From an uncultured Candidatus Melainabacteria bacterium (GTDB taxonomy: Bacteria > Cyanobacteriota > Vampirovibrionia > Gastranaerophilales > Gastranaerophilaceae), in assembly GCA_934693235.1 (NCBI GenBank), contig CAKUUY010000016.1, positions 1 to 39,486 of the forward strand: DNA of 39,486 nt. The letters are read 5' to 3'. The notes beneath the pieces were generated by a model. The model searched no databases. It saw only the letters and a program-made list of their open reading frames with translations, and had not been told where the DNA came from. A program made the translations under genes and the position numbers. Shown here piece after piece: positions 17,574-25,871 of this stretch. Position 1 is the first letter of the stretch. Every line of letters begins with the position of its first letter.

Positions 17574-17786
17574 ATGAGTGTTTCAGAGGACTTGAAAATA
17601 CTTTTATTAAAAGAAAAAACAACGATTACCGAATTAGCAAAGCTTGCCACTGAAAAATCCGGTAAAAATTACACTGTTTTCGGCATCTCACAAAAACTTG
17701 CAAGAAATTCAATGAAATATGATGAAGTGAAATTTCTTGCACGTATCTTAGGTTATAAAATTAAATTTGAAAAAGAAAATATTTAG
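17574..17786 (+). CDS. Small helix-turn-helix protein
   Basis: A 70-aa protein. Residues 1-60 resemble a compact XRE-like HTH: ITELAKLATEKSGKNYT followed by the recognition-like segment VFGISQKLARNSMKYDEV and a closing helix FLARILGYKIKFEK. There is no Shine-Dalgarno and TATAAT is 6 bases from the ATG, so the mRNA is probably leaderless. It lies between two prepilin genes: divergent from 16650 and convergent with 17789 (2 bases between stops). A role in pilin regulation is plausible but inferred only from position. Confidence 0.65.
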   Translation: MSVSEDLKILLLKEKTTITELAKLATEKSGKNYTVFGISQKLARNSMKYDEVKFLARILGYKIKFEKENI

Positions 17787-17788
17787 AA

Positions 17789-18577
17789 TTACCAAGGATA
17801 ATCACTTTCAATTTTCCAGCCGTCATACTGAATTAGTGCTCCACAAGTTATTCCTAAACTTGAACAGTTAGAAATGCCACTTTCGTACATAATTTTGTCT
17901 CTATTTTTCAAAAAACCTCCAGTAAAATATATTCCAGGTTTTTCATTCACAGTAGCAACATTTTCCACCCAATAACCCTTGGCACCGGAAAACAAAAATA
18001 ACGAAAAAATATCCCGACCGGTTCGATTAGGGCCTTTATTTCCGTTTAAATCAACCCAAATATTAAGAGTCCAATAATTTTGATACAAAGATTGATAAAT
18101 ATACAACATAGTTCCATCAGAAAGAATTACGATATAAGCTTGCGAATCAACCGGAAAAGACTTTATTTGTTTCAATAAAGGAACTTCGAACTTATTACCA
18201 TCTATACCAAAATGAATTCCTTTTGACTCACATTCAGGCAAAACACAATAATTTGCAACATTTAGATAAGGCAAAAAATAATCTCGGAAATAACTATTTC
18301 GATTTTGAATCCAATAAATAGAAGAGCCGTTTTCAGCTTGCGCAAGTTCAAAAGCTTGAGATAAAGTAGTATAAACTTTTTTTAACTGTGTTACAGTAGT
18401 TCTTTTTTGATAATTAGTAACTAAGGTAAAAATAGTCAATGCAGCAACGACACCGATGATACCGAGGGTGATAAGAACCTCAGCTAGTGTAAATGCAGAT
18501 TTTTTGGAAATAAAGTTACTAGGATACTGAGGCACTAGGGCACTTAAGTCATTTCGGATTAGATGTTTTGCGTTCAT
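17789..18577 (-). CDS. Type IV prepilin-like protein with long leader
   Basis: A 262-aa prepilin. The start chosen is the ATG at 18577 because AAAGGAAA lies 9 bases upstream; an in-frame ATG at 18610 lacks this. The leader MNAKHLIRNDLSALVPQYPS...SKKSA is about 31 residues, then FTLAEVLITLGIIGVVAALT. The body includes GPNRTGRDIF, also seen in the pilin-like protein at 23496 (PPNRWGKDIF). The C-terminus is DGWKIESDYPW, the short-class signature. Upstream, the same reading frame continues for over 500 bases through repeat-derived sequence with only two stops. Confidence 0.85.
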   Translation of the reverse strand: MNAKHLIRNDLSALVPQYPSNFISKKSAFTLAEVLITLGIIGVVAALTIFTLVTNYQKRTTVTQLKKVYTTLSQAFELAQAENGSSIYWIQNRNSYFRDYFLPYLNVANYCVLPECESKGIHFGIDGNKFEVPLLKQIKSFPVDSQAYIVILSDGTMLYIYQSLYQNYWTLNIWVDLNGNKGPNRTGRDIFSLFLFSGAKGYWVENVATVNEKPGIYFTGGFLKNRDKIMYESGISNCSSLGITCGALIQYDGWKIESDYPW

Positions 18578-18639
18578 ATTTTGTATTTCCTTTCTTTTTA
18601 TTATTTGCATTATTTATTTTTTTGAATTACGAAGTCTTT

Positions 18640-18708
18640 CACCTCTCCGAGGGAGAGGTCGCAGTTCTTGGCGAACGTCAGTGAGCTTTAGAACTGCGGG
18701 AGAGGGGT
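18640..18708 (+). repeat. Interspersed fold-back repeat, family C
   Basis: CACCTCTCCGAGGGAGAGG, then GCAGTTCT (18661-18668) pairing exactly with AGAACTGC (18690-18697), closing GGGAGAGGGG. It aligns over its full length with the inverted copy at 28973-29040. Confidence 0.65.
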
Positions 18709-18727
18709 CAAACATTTCAACATTTTC

Positions 18728-18813
18728 GTCATCTTGAGCGTTCAGCGAAAGATCTTCTTGAAGTTCTTTAAGAAGATTCTTCGGACTTAAAATATCACTG
18801 TCCTCAGAATGAC
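18728..18813. repeat. Interspersed repeat, family B (GTCATCTTGAGC...TCAGAATGAC)
   Basis: It begins GTCATCTTGAGCG, contains GCGAAAGATCTTC and AGAAGATTCTTCGG, and ends CCTCAGAATGAC; the ends are near-complementary. A second copy lies at 30420-30492. Confidence 0.65.
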
Positions 18814-18890
18814 TTGGAATTTTCAAGAAATTCTCACCAACATTTGTCATCGCGTATTCAGTTGTGCGATCTGAATTTTTATGTCTTTGA

Positions 18891-18960
18891 ACCCCTCTCT
18901 TGAATTTGTAAGTTCACTCTAGCTCACTAACAAATTCTAATCTCTCCCCGTAGGGGCGAG
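18891..18960 (-). repeat. Interspersed fold-back repeat, family C, inverted copy
   Basis: On the minus strand it reads CTCGCCCCTACGGGGAGAG, GAATTTGTTAGTGAGC...ACAAATTC, GAGAGGGGT. It has the same plan as the other family C copies but a different inner stem (GAATTTGT / ACAAATTC). Confidence 0.55.
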
Positions 18961-19189
18961 AAAATAAAAAGTTACGTTTAGTTAATAAACTGAATAATTT
19001 TACAAACTCTCTAATTAAGTTTCGCTTAGCTGCTTCGCTTCCTAGCTGCCCAGCTGCTTGTAACCGACTTTGCCTCTCAACGCACCAATTTTGCTCGCGT
19101 ACTAAAGCACCGCGATAGCCCCCCACCCCGACGGCTATTTTCATCTCTTTTTCAAACAAAATCATATATTTATTATAACATATCTCACT

Positions 19190-19222
19190 AAAAATGCACC
19201 CCCTCAAAGGAAGTGCATTTTT
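19190..19222 (-). terminator. Terminator of the HU gene
   Basis: AAAAATGCAC (19190-19199) pairs with GTGCATTTTT (19213-19222). On the minus strand the stem is followed by T residues just after the HU stop. Confidence 0.85.
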
Positions 19223-19244
19223 CAACTTTTTTGTATTCTAGAAA

Positions 19245-19520
19245 CTATTTGTTAACAGCATCTTTGAATTTTTTACCTGCAGAAAAAGCTGGAACTGTTG
19301 TTGCAGGAATTTTCAATTCTTTACCAGTTTGAGGATTGCGGCCAATTCTAGCAGCTCTTTTTCTAGCTTCGAATGTACCAAAACCTACTAAAGTAACTTT
19401 TTTACCTTTAGAAACTGTTTTTTGAACTGTTTCAAGCAATGCTGCCAATACTTCAGCAGCTTCTTTTTGAGTTACGCTAGCTTTTTTAGCAATTTCTTGT
19501 ACTAATTCTTCTTTGTTCAT
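19245..19520 (-). CDS. hup: HU-family DNA-binding protein
   Basis: A 91-aa histone-like protein that bends DNA as a dimer and compacts the nucleoid. MNKEELVQEIAKKASVTQ starts the dimerisation helices. VTLVGFGTFEARKRAARIGR then RNPQTGKELKIPATTVPAF gives the beta arms with the intercalating Pro. It is single-gene: Shine-Dalgarno AAGGAG, promoter TTGATT-N16-TATAAT upstream and a terminator directly downstream. Confidence 0.97.
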   Translation of the reverse strand: MNKEELVQEIAKKASVTQKEAAEVLAALLETVQKTVSKGKKVTLVGFGTFEARKRAARIGRNPQTGKELKIPATTVPAFSAGKKFKDAVNK

Positions 19521-19553
19521 TATTAAACTCCTTCTTCTTTTTGTACAAGATTT

Positions 19554-19581
19554 ATTATAGCCGAACCGTTTTGAAAATCAA
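19554..19581 (-). promoter_or_regulatory. Promoter of the HU gene
   Basis: On the minus strand TTGATT (19581-19576), 16-base spacer, TATAAT (19559-19554). The same TTGATT-N16-TATAAT arrangement precedes the SIMPL gene. Confidence 0.7.
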
Positions 19582-19652
19582 GTGTTTTAACGTATTTTAA
19601 CACTTTTTTACATTTAAAACATTCATTTGTAGGAAATTCAAATAGTTTTTGC

Positions 19653-19658
19653 TATAAT
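19653..19658 (+). promoter_or_regulatory. Extended -10 of the membrane glycosyltransferase gene
   Basis: TTTTTGCTATAAT places TGC directly before TATAAT, an extended -10; no clear -35. The start codon at 19682 follows a GGAG ribosome site. Confidence 0.5.
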
Positions 19659-19681
19659 ATTAAAGGATTGGAGTATGTAGT

Positions 19682-21172
19682 ATGAAAGAAAGAATTTTAT
19701 TATTTTGTATAGTTTTTGGTCTTGGAGTTTTTATATATATATTCCAAAGCTACTTTAATACAGTTTGGGGACTTGCGATTCTATGTGGCTTAATGTCATT
19801 GTACGTAGGCTTTATGAACCTTTCATACAAAATACAAAAACGCAAATTGCAGAAATATCCACAAATTATCAATGAAAACTACAAACCTTTCGTTTCTGTT
19901 TTAATTCCTGCACACGATGAAGAATGTGTTATATCAAACACTGTTCAAAATATTTTGAACATGGATTACGAAAATTTTGAAATTATTGTAATTGATGATA
20001 GAAGCACAGACAATACTGCTTCTGTAATAAAAGATTTAGAAAAAAGATATGATAAAGTTACTGCATTAATTCGACCAAAAGATGCTTTTCCCGGCAAATC
20101 TGCTGTTTTAAACGATGCATTTAAACTAGCTAAGGGAGAAGCAATATTAGTATTTGATGCAGATGCAACAGTTGATTCAGACTTTTTAACAACTCTAATT
20201 CCACATCTTGAGCCGAAAGATGTCGGGGCTGTTCAGGCAAGAAAAATTATTCGAAACAAAAATACGAACCTTTTAACTCGTTGTCAAAATAACGAATATA
20301 CTCTTGATACATATTTTCAAGTCGGAAGAGACTCTGTTAAGGGGGCAGTCGAATTAAGAGGAAACGGAGAATTAATTAAACGACAAGCAATTGAAGATAT
20401 TGGCGGGTGGAATAATTACACAATTGTAGATGATTTAGACATGTCTACAAGGATGCACATAAAAGGTTGGGATATCCGATTTTGCCCTGATGCTGTTGTG
20501 TACGAAGAAGGAATTATGTACCTGAGGCCTTTGTACAGACAAAGAAGAAGATGGCTTGAGGGCACAATTCGTCGTTATCTTGAGTATTCCGGAGCTGCTC
20601 TTTGTTCTCGCGATATGTCACTTCGCGCAGGCTTAGATATGATGGCGTATATTTCAGAATTCATCATGCCTGGATGGTTCTTGATGGAAATTCTTATTAG
20701 AGGTTTCAAAGTTTTAGCAAAACAAGCACCTCCACACATGCTTTATTCTTCAATAATTATTGGTTGCGTAATCGGTTTTGGATTTTTCTTTGCAGCAAGA
20801 TACGCATTAAGAAGATATGATTACATGCCAAGACTTGATGCAACTTTTGAAGCTTTAGAAACCTCACTATATTTGCTTATAATTTGGTTTCCACTAGTTC
20901 TTTATATCTGCTTCAAAATTTTGTTTATGAAAAAAGATATGAACTGGGGTAAAACAGCTCACGGTTTGATTAGAGAAGAAGAAGCAAGTATTAAAGATGT
21001 AATCTTGAAAGAACTTGAAAAAACAAAAGCTTACACAAAAGAATATACTGAAAAATTGAAACAATTGTTATTAGAAAAGAATTTCTATGGAGATATAAAT
21101 TTTAAAGATTTCAATATAAAAGATTTTAAACTCTTAGAAAAATTAGTTAAAGATGAAAAATTAAAAAAATAA
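19682..21172 (+). CDS. Membrane family-2 glycosyltransferase, processive-synthase-like
   Basis: A 496-aa GT2 enzyme. Two N-terminal membrane helices (about 3-22 and 25-45) precede the GT-A domain with DDRSTDN, DADATVD (DxD) and DDLDMSTRM (TED-like general base). It also has QRRRWLEG, the Q(Q/R)xRW motif of processive synthases such as cellulose, hyaluronan and poly-GlcNAc synthases. Further membrane helices span about 320-345, 355-375 and 395-415, and a Lys/Glu-rich cytoplasmic tail closes the protein. It probably builds or exports an exopolysaccharide; the sugar cannot be told. No partner genes of a bcs or pga operon adjoin it. Confidence 0.88.
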   Translation: MKERILLFCIVFGLGVFIYIFQSYFNTVWGLAILCGLMSLYVGFMNLSYKIQKRKLQKYPQIINENYKPFVSVLIPAHDEECVISNTVQNILNMDYENFEIIVIDDRSTDNTASVIKDLEKRYDKVTALIRPKDAFPGKSAVLNDAFKLAKGEAILVFDADATVDSDFLTTLIPHLEPKDVGAVQARKIIRNKNTNLLTRCQNNEYTLDTYFQVGRDSVKGAVELRGNGELIKRQAIEDIGGWNNYTIVDDLDMSTRMHIKGWDIRFCPDAVVYEEGIMYLRPLYRQRRRWLEGTIRRYLEYSGAALCSRDMSLRAGLDMMAYISEFIMPGWFLMEILIRGFKVLAKQAPPHMLYSSIIIGCVIGFGFFFAARYALRRYDYMPRLDATFEALETSLYLLIIWFPLVLYICFKILFMKKDMNWGKTAHGLIREEEASIKDVILKELEKTKAYTKEYTEKLKQLLLEKNFYGDINFKDFNIKDFKLLEKLVKDEKLKK

Positions 21173-21190
21173 TAAAAAGGAGAAAAATAA

Positions 21191-21724
21191 ATGGCAACAC
21201 AAACAATCGTTGATGTAAAAAGCAAAATCAGAGATATAAAAGATTTTCCGAAAGAGGGAATTATCTTCCGCGATATTACAACAGCTCTAAAAGAAGCTGA
21301 AACTTTAAGAGTAATCGTAGATTACCTTTGCGAACAGTTTAAAGATGTAAAAATCGACTACATTGCAGGTATTGAAAGTCGTGGATTTATCTTGGGTATG
21401 CCAATGGCTTATAAAATGGGGGTTGGATTTGTTCCGGTTAGAAAACCTAACAAACTTCCTGCAGCTACTTATTCTCAAGAATACGCGCTTGAATACGGAA
21501 CAGACAAAATCGAAATTCACCAAGACGCTTTTCCTCAAGGAGCAAATGTTTTAGTTGTAGATGATTTATTGGCAACAGGAGGAACAGCAGAAGCAGCTTG
21601 TAAACTTGTAAAAAAAGCCGGAGCAAATCTTATAGGTGCCGCATTTTTAATCGAATTAACAGCACTAAACGGAAGAGAAAAACTTGTTGATGCGCCAAAA
21701 ATCGTTTCAATGCTTCAATATTAA
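21191..21724 (+). CDS. apt: Adenine phosphoribosyltransferase
   Basis: A 177-aa purine salvage enzyme converting adenine and PRPP to AMP. The PRPP loop VLVVDDLLATGGTAEAA and the region GIESRGFILG are diagnostic; FPKEGIIFRDIT is near the N-terminus. Shine-Dalgarno AAGGAG precedes the ATG. It lies 18 bases after the glycosyltransferase and is probably co-transcribed, with no obvious functional link. Confidence 0.96.
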   Translation: MATQTIVDVKSKIRDIKDFPKEGIIFRDITTALKEAETLRVIVDYLCEQFKDVKIDYIAGIESRGFILGMPMAYKMGVGFVPVRKPNKLPAATYSQEYALEYGTDKIEIHQDAFPQGANVLVVDDLLATGGTAEAACKLVKKAGANLIGAAFLIELTALNGREKLVDAPKIVSMLQY

Positions 21725-21780
21725 TTCGAAAATATGAAAAGAGAGCAAGTGTTCAACTAATAAAGAAAGGATCATAAAAA

Positions 21781-22533
21781 ATGAATGTGCAACCAATTAG
21801 TTTTGCTCAACAACACAACAATTCTCAACCGACGTTTAACGGCTATGTTGATAAATCTGTTATTAAAATCATTAATAAATTAGCAAAAAAAGAAATGAAT
21901 GCCATCGTTAAAACCTCCAATCAGGCTAACGAAAAAGTAAACGTCAAAGACTTGCAAAAAGTAAAGTCATTGTGGAAAAATTCATTAAAAAAACTTAATC
22001 TTTATATGGAGCGTTTGCATAAAAAATCAGTACTAACTCTTGACAACGACAAAGGAAAATTAGTCATAAAAAATAAGGATTTAGACACCGAAGTAGATTT
22101 TTATAATTTCGATGCTGAAGCATCAGGGCATATATGCAAAGGCGGAATAAATGAATTTTGTAATTGTATCGATGCCTCTTCAGCATACTTAAAGGACTTA
22201 ACCTTAAAAATAGCTAGTGATTTAGCTGATACTCTATATAAATCAAAAAAACATAGCGAAATTGATAAATTTTTGTTTGAACAATATACCAAAAATTTAT
22301 CAAAACAAGCAGACAGCACATCTTTCTTTGCAGGATTGAAGACCAAAAGAAACGGTAAAAAGGCAGACAAATTGGCTCCCGAATTTAATCAACCTACGGG
22401 TTGGTTAAACAAATTGCTTGAAATAAGAAATGGAGCAATTCAAAAAAAAGAAGAAGCCAAAAGATTTGCTAAAGAACAAAAAATGTTAGAAAAAGCTAAT
22501 GCTAAAAAAGCAAAAGAAATATTAGAAAAATAG
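21781..22533 (+). CDS. Lineage-type hypothetical protein, Lys-rich and helical
   Basis: A 250-aa protein of unknown function. It opens with a polar segment MNVQPISFAQQHNNSQPTFN of the kind often found in small hypothetical proteins of this bacterial group. The rest is predicted helical and very rich in Lys, with a C-terminal Lys/Glu/Ala coiled-coil-like tail (about 218-250). There is no signal peptide or membrane segment, and it is followed by a strong terminator. I recognise no domain. Confidence 0.7.
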   Translation: MNVQPISFAQQHNNSQPTFNGYVDKSVIKIINKLAKKEMNAIVKTSNQANEKVNVKDLQKVKSLWKNSLKKLNLYMERLHKKSVLTLDNDKGKLVIKNKDLDTEVDFYNFDAEASGHICKGGINEFCNCIDASSAYLKDLTLKIASDLADTLYKSKKHSEIDKFLFEQYTKNLSKQADSTSFFAGLKTKRNGKKADKLAPEFNQPTGWLNKLLEIRNGAIQKKEEAKRFAKEQKMLEKANAKKAKEILEK

Positions 22534-22557
22534 AGCCGTTTAAGGCTCTATTTTTTT
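22528..22557. terminator. Bidirectional terminator
   Basis: TAGAGCC (22531-22537) pairs with GGCTCTA (22544-22550) around GTTTAA, with flanking A and T runs. It separates the convergent genes at 21781 and 22562. Confidence 0.88.
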
Positions 22558-22561
22558 ATTT

Positions 22562-22846
22562 CTATGCATACCAAGAATGAACCGAATTCATAATTTCATT
22601 AACTTTAGCCTCTCCTTGAGCTTCTGTTAAATTTCCTCCGCCAATAAGCCCTTTTTGTGAACAAAAGATTGCTTCTGCATTGTGAAAATCTCTTTCAGCC
22701 ATATGGTATTTTGCAACTAAATTTTTATCATTAGAACCTAAACTTGCCAATTTTAAAGCTTCACGTTTGTCCCTAGCAGCTTTTAGTGCGTTAACAGAAT
22801 TGATAAATAATGGATTTATCGCTACTCCTTGAGCTTTTTCGACCAT
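22562..22846 (-). CDS. Small hypothetical protein
   Basis: A 94-aa soluble protein, Ala/Asn-rich and apparently helical, with NPLFINSVNALKAARDKREA near the start and NEIMNSVHSWYA at the C-terminus. The ATG has a strong Shine-Dalgarno (AAAGGAG). It is alone on the minus strand between a terminator and the LOG-family gene. No family recognised. Confidence 0.7.
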   Translation of the reverse strand: MVEKAQGVAINPLFINSVNALKAARDKREALKLASLGSNDKNLVAKYHMAERDFHNAEAIFCSQKGLIGGGNLTEAQGEAKVNEIMNSVHSWYA

Positions 22847-22909
22847 AACATAACTCCTTTTTTCTATGTTTATATAAAAACATTTTGTAAAAAGAAATTG
22901 CTAAATTGG

Positions 22910-23503
22910 TTAACGTTTGTAAATATCGTTTTTAGTTACTGTAAGCTCTTTCGGAGAATAATTCTTTAAATATTCAACAGCTTCTTTTGGAGTTTTTGCT
23001 ACAAAATATATATTTCGAGCCTTAGCTGAAGCAAATTTTTGTTCTATTATCTCATCAAAAAACTCTACTAATTTATCGTAAAACCCGTTTGTGTTCAATA
23101 AAATAATAGGTTTGTTATTATAGCCGAGTTGTTTTTGCACAATCATCTCTGAAAGCTCTTCAAGAGTTCCAAATCCACCTGCAAGCGCAACTACAGCATC
23201 AGAAAGCTCGTCCATTTTCGCTTTTCTCGTTCGCATACAAGGAGTAACAAAAAGTTCCACACAATCATCTGTGTAAACTCCCATATTATGAAGTTTTTCA
23301 GGCATTACACCAATTATTTGGCAACCGTTTTTCTTAACTTGTTCTGCACAAGCCCACATCAAACCAAGTGAACTTCCACCATAAACCATATCAAAACCGG
23401 ATACCGCAAGTAAGTTTCCAAACTCCGCTGCGGCGTCATAATAAGATTTTTCTAGATAATTACAAGAAGATGCAAACACGCAAACACGCTTTACATTATT
23501 CAT
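22910..23503 (-). CDS. LOG-family (TIGR00730) nucleoside monophosphate phosphoribohydrolase
   Basis: A 197-aa Rossmann-fold protein related to LOG enzymes, which hydrolyse cytokinin or purine ribotides to base plus ribose-5-phosphate. VYGGSSLGLMW and the RTRKAKM and AGGFGTLEEL regions are present. The usual PGGxGTxxE motif has Ala in place of Pro. The ATG at 23503 is preferred (AGGTGG upstream); it overlaps the previous gene's stop by 8 bases, so translation is coupled. Physiological substrate unknown. Confidence 0.85.
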   Translation of the reverse strand: MNNVKRVCVFASSCNYLEKSYYDAAAEFGNLLAVSGFDMVYGGSSLGLMWACAEQVKKNGCQIIGVMPEKLHNMGVYTDDCVELFVTPCMRTRKAKMDELSDAVVALAGGFGTLEELSEMIVQKQLGYNNKPIILLNTNGFYDKLVEFFDEIIEQKFASAKARNIYFVAKTPKEAVEYLKNYSPKELTVTKNDIYKR

Positions 23504-24137
23504 CAAATCCACCACCTATCTTGTAGTAATACGAACAACCAAGCCCGGTACCTGTTTCCGAACAATCTTTTTTAAGTTCTGTCATATCTTTGTCAAAACC
23601 AAACGGTTCAATCTTTCCGCCATCGTATATGTTTATACCAAAAATATCTTTTCCCCACCTATTCGGTGGTAAAATTCCATTCATATCAAACATCATCAAA
23701 AACAAAACACCATCAAATTTTTCAGACTTAATATCTTTTACTCCCACAATTGAATTGTTTTCAGCAAAGTAAAACTCATCAAAGAAATACGTCTGTCCTC
23801 TATAGACCTTTGCTCCATTTATATAACGCGGATGATAATGCTTAACAGGGAGTCCATCAATATCAATCCTTAAATAAGGCTTAATTAGAGCAAGCATAAG
23901 TTTTTCGCGTTCTTGGGAAGTCTGAGCTCGCTTCATACTTTTCAACATATCGTCCGTAATATGAGCATTCATTACCGTAAACATGTATTCAACACGATTT
24001 AATTTCTCATTCCATTTAGAAATAAAATTGGCTTGTCTAGTACTTTCAAAAGACACCGGCATTATAAGTAACAAAATTCCTAAGAACACAAATAACGCGA
24101 TTGAATATTCAAGTTTCCAATAATGTTTTTTAACCAT
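23496..24137 (-). CDS. Pilin-like membrane protein without a prepilin cleavage motif
   Basis: A 213-aa protein with one N-terminal membrane helix (SIALFVFLGILLLIMPV, about 11-27) and an extracytoplasmic domain. The C-terminal region GILPPNRWGKDIFGINIYDG and paired Cys (DCSETGTGLGCSYYY) resemble the globular ends of the short-class prepilins, for example GPNRTGRDIF in the gene at 17789. The FTLAE cleavage signal is absent. It may be a membrane-anchored pilin relative that is not processed. The ATG at 24137 follows GCGAGG. It overlaps the LOG gene and follows the PHP gene. Confidence 0.7.
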   Translation of the reverse strand: MVKKHYWKLEYSIALFVFLGILLLIMPVSFESTRQANFISKWNEKLNRVEYMFTVMNAHITDDMLKSMKRAQTSQEREKLMLALIKPYLRIDIDGLPVKHYHPRYINGAKVYRGQTYFFDEFYFAENNSIVGVKDIKSEKFDGVLFLMMFDMNGILPPNRWGKDIFGINIYDGGKIEPFGFDKDMTELKKDCSETGTGLGCSYYYKIGGGFDE

Positions 24138-24160
24138 ATTACCTCGCAATTTTATGATTA

Positions 24161-25015
24161 TTAAGCCATATCAATACGTTTCTTTTCAGCAATTAGTTTG
24201 TCATAAACCCATTCCGGAACAAAGTTTTTACCCAAAACAATTTGTCCATTCATAATATTTGGTGCATGGAAATCAGAACCACCAGTTACAATCAAACCAA
24301 GTTCTTCTGCCATTGATGAAAAGTATTCAACACAAGCAGGGGAATGTTTTCTGTGATAAGCCTCAATTCCGCGCAACCCATACTGCATGAGCTCTTTTAT
24401 TAATTCTTCAGCAATATCTAAATCATGTGGATGCGCAATTACAGGAATTCCACCCGCATCATAAATTATTTCTACAGCATCTTGCGGAGTAACTGTTTTT
24501 CTCTGAACATAAACCGGTGAATCGTCATGGATATATTTTGCATAAGCTTCAATAACACTTGAAGTTCCACCGGCATTTGTAATTGCTTTAGCGATATGCG
24601 GACGTCCAATACTTCCACCTTGTGCAACTTGTTTTTTTATATCATCAAACTTTAGACGAATTCCCTCTTTTTTGGCAAGCAAATCAATAATTTCATTTGT
24701 TTGTTCAACACGCGCCTGTTGTTGAGCTTTCAACATACTTTGAAAATCGCTGTCATTTACATCCATAAAATATCCTAAAATATGAACTTCGTAATTTTTA
24801 TACAAAGTATTAACCTCAATACCCTGTATAATTTCTAACTTACCTTCTCTATTTGTTTTTTTTAAGTAATCTTTTGCAACCGGATACGACAATACATTAT
24901 CGTGGTCTGTCAAAGCAATAACTTGCAAGCCGACATCAATTGCAGTGTCGACAATTTTCTCTGGCGAGAACACACCATCTGAATAAAGGGTGTGAATATG
25001 CAAATCACTTTTCAT
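24161..25015 (-). CDS. PHP-domain phosphoesterase (TrpH/RNase AM-like)
   Basis: A 284-aa polymerase-and-histidinol-phosphatase-domain enzyme. The metal-binding motifs are HIHTLYSDG (N-terminus), LTDHDN, GIEVNT, VIAHPHD and GGSDFHAP. Characterised relatives hydrolyse 3',5'-nucleoside bisphosphates or act as 5'-3' exoribonucleases on short RNA. The start overlaps the end of the YmdB-like gene by 11 bases. With RNase Y and YmdB upstream, a role in RNA turnover is plausible. Confidence 0.88.
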   Translation of the reverse strand: MKSDLHIHTLYSDGVFSPEKIVDTAIDVGLQVIALTDHDNVLSYPVAKDYLKKTNREGKLEIIQGIEVNTLYKNYEVHILGYFMDVNDSDFQSMLKAQQQARVEQTNEIIDLLAKKEGIRLKFDDIKKQVAQGGSIGRPHIAKAITNAGGTSSVIEAYAKYIHDDSPVYVQRKTVTPQDAVEIIYDAGGIPVIAHPHDLDIAEELIKELMQYGLRGIEAYHRKHSPACVEYFSSMAEELGLIVTGGSDFHAPNIMNGQIVLGKNFVPEWVYDKLIAEKKRIDMA

Positions 25016-25844
25016 TTTCCTCTTCCTTTTTCTCTTTATCTACGTAACAAAAAATTCTTCTTATAGCTACAGCATGTCCGCTTGTTGTGTTTATTTCAAC
25101 TTCAACAGCATTAATTTGGACGACACCACCGTTAGCTACGTCATAACGCTCAGGCACTACTGTTGTAAAACGATTTAAAGATGTTTTATATTCCATTCCG
25201 ATTACGCTATCTTTAGTCCCACAAAAACCGGCATCAGTAATATATCCCATACCATCCATAATTTGTTCATCTGCAGTTTGAACATGTGTATGAGTTCCGA
25301 AAAAAGCACTTACACCAAGTTCTGCACAAAATTTTGCAAAACAAATCTTTTCAGCAGTAGCTTCTGCGTGGAAATCAACAATTATAATAGGAGTAATCTC
25401 TTTAATTCGTTCAATTTCAGCTTTTATAACAACCCATTGAGAATCAACAGGAGACATAAACACTCTACCTAAAACATTTATAACTCCAACTTTTATACCA
25501 TTAGAAAGTTCAAAAATTCGGCTTCCGCTACCAACTGTGCCAGCAGGATAATTAATAGGGCGAACAAGTTTGTCTGCCCTATCGATGTAGTTAAAAATTT
25601 CTTTTTTATCCCAAATATGGTTTCCGGAAGTCATACAATCAATACCATATTCAGACAATTCGTTATAATTCTTTTCTGTCAAACCAAAACCATGTGATGC
25701 ATTTTCAACATTTGCAATGATAAAAGAGGATAAATTGTCAGAATGACAAGTGTTTTCCAAATAATCCCTTACGGCAAATCTTCCAGGTCTACCGACCAAA
25801 TCACCAAAAAATGTAATTTTTATAGTTTTATCATCACCAAACAT
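25005..25844 (-). CDS. YmdB-like metallophosphoesterase (TIGR00282)
   Basis: A 279-aa calcineurin-type phosphoesterase. The dinuclear metal site is visible as FFGDLVGRPG (Asp), ANVENASHG (Glu-Asn), SGNHIWDK (Asn-His), VDFHAEAT (His) and GTHTHVQTAD (two His). The B. subtilis homologue acts on 2',3'-cAMP and influences biofilm and nanotube formation; there, as here, it lies directly after the RNase Y gene. A Glu/Lys-rich tail overlaps the PHP gene. A large hairpin lies between it and rny. Confidence 0.9.
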   Translation of the reverse strand: MFGDDKTIKITFFGDLVGRPGRFAVRDYLENTCHSDNLSSFIIANVENASHGFGLTEKNYNELSEYGIDCMTSGNHIWDKKEIFNYIDRADKLVRPINYPAGTVGSGSRIFELSNGIKVGVINVLGRVFMSPVDSQWVVIKAEIERIKEITPIIIVDFHAEATAEKICFAKFCAELGVSAFFGTHTHVQTADEQIMDGMGYITDAGFCGTKDSVIGMEYKTSLNRFTTVVPERYDVANGGVVQINAVEVEINTTSGHAVAIRRIFCYVDKEKKEEENEK

Positions 25845-25871
25845 TATTTTATCCTCTGTGAGTGGGGAATT

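Larger units (their letters stand above)
18578..19244 (-). other. Repeat-rich gene-poor stretch, degenerate leader frame
   Basis: No credible independent gene. It holds two family C repeats, one family B repeat and a 76-codon frame starting at an ATG (19144) with GTC-GGGGTGGGGGG-CTATCGCG. That start resembles the phase-variable prepilin leader. On the minus strand this frame, the next (18850-18614) and the prepilin at 18577 are all in the same frame, interrupted only by TGA at 18916-18914 and TAA at 18616-18614. It is probably a decayed or expanded N-terminal leader of the prepilin. Confidence 0.55.

Noticed and set aside
18614..18850. 78-codon minus-strand frame as an independent gene
   Set aside because: Almost all of it translates family B and C repeats and there is no ribosome site; treated as part of a decayed leader region.
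18914..18916. TGA read as a sense codon
   Set aside because: Another prepilin (stop at 11485-11487) uses TGA as a normal stop, so recoding is unlikely.
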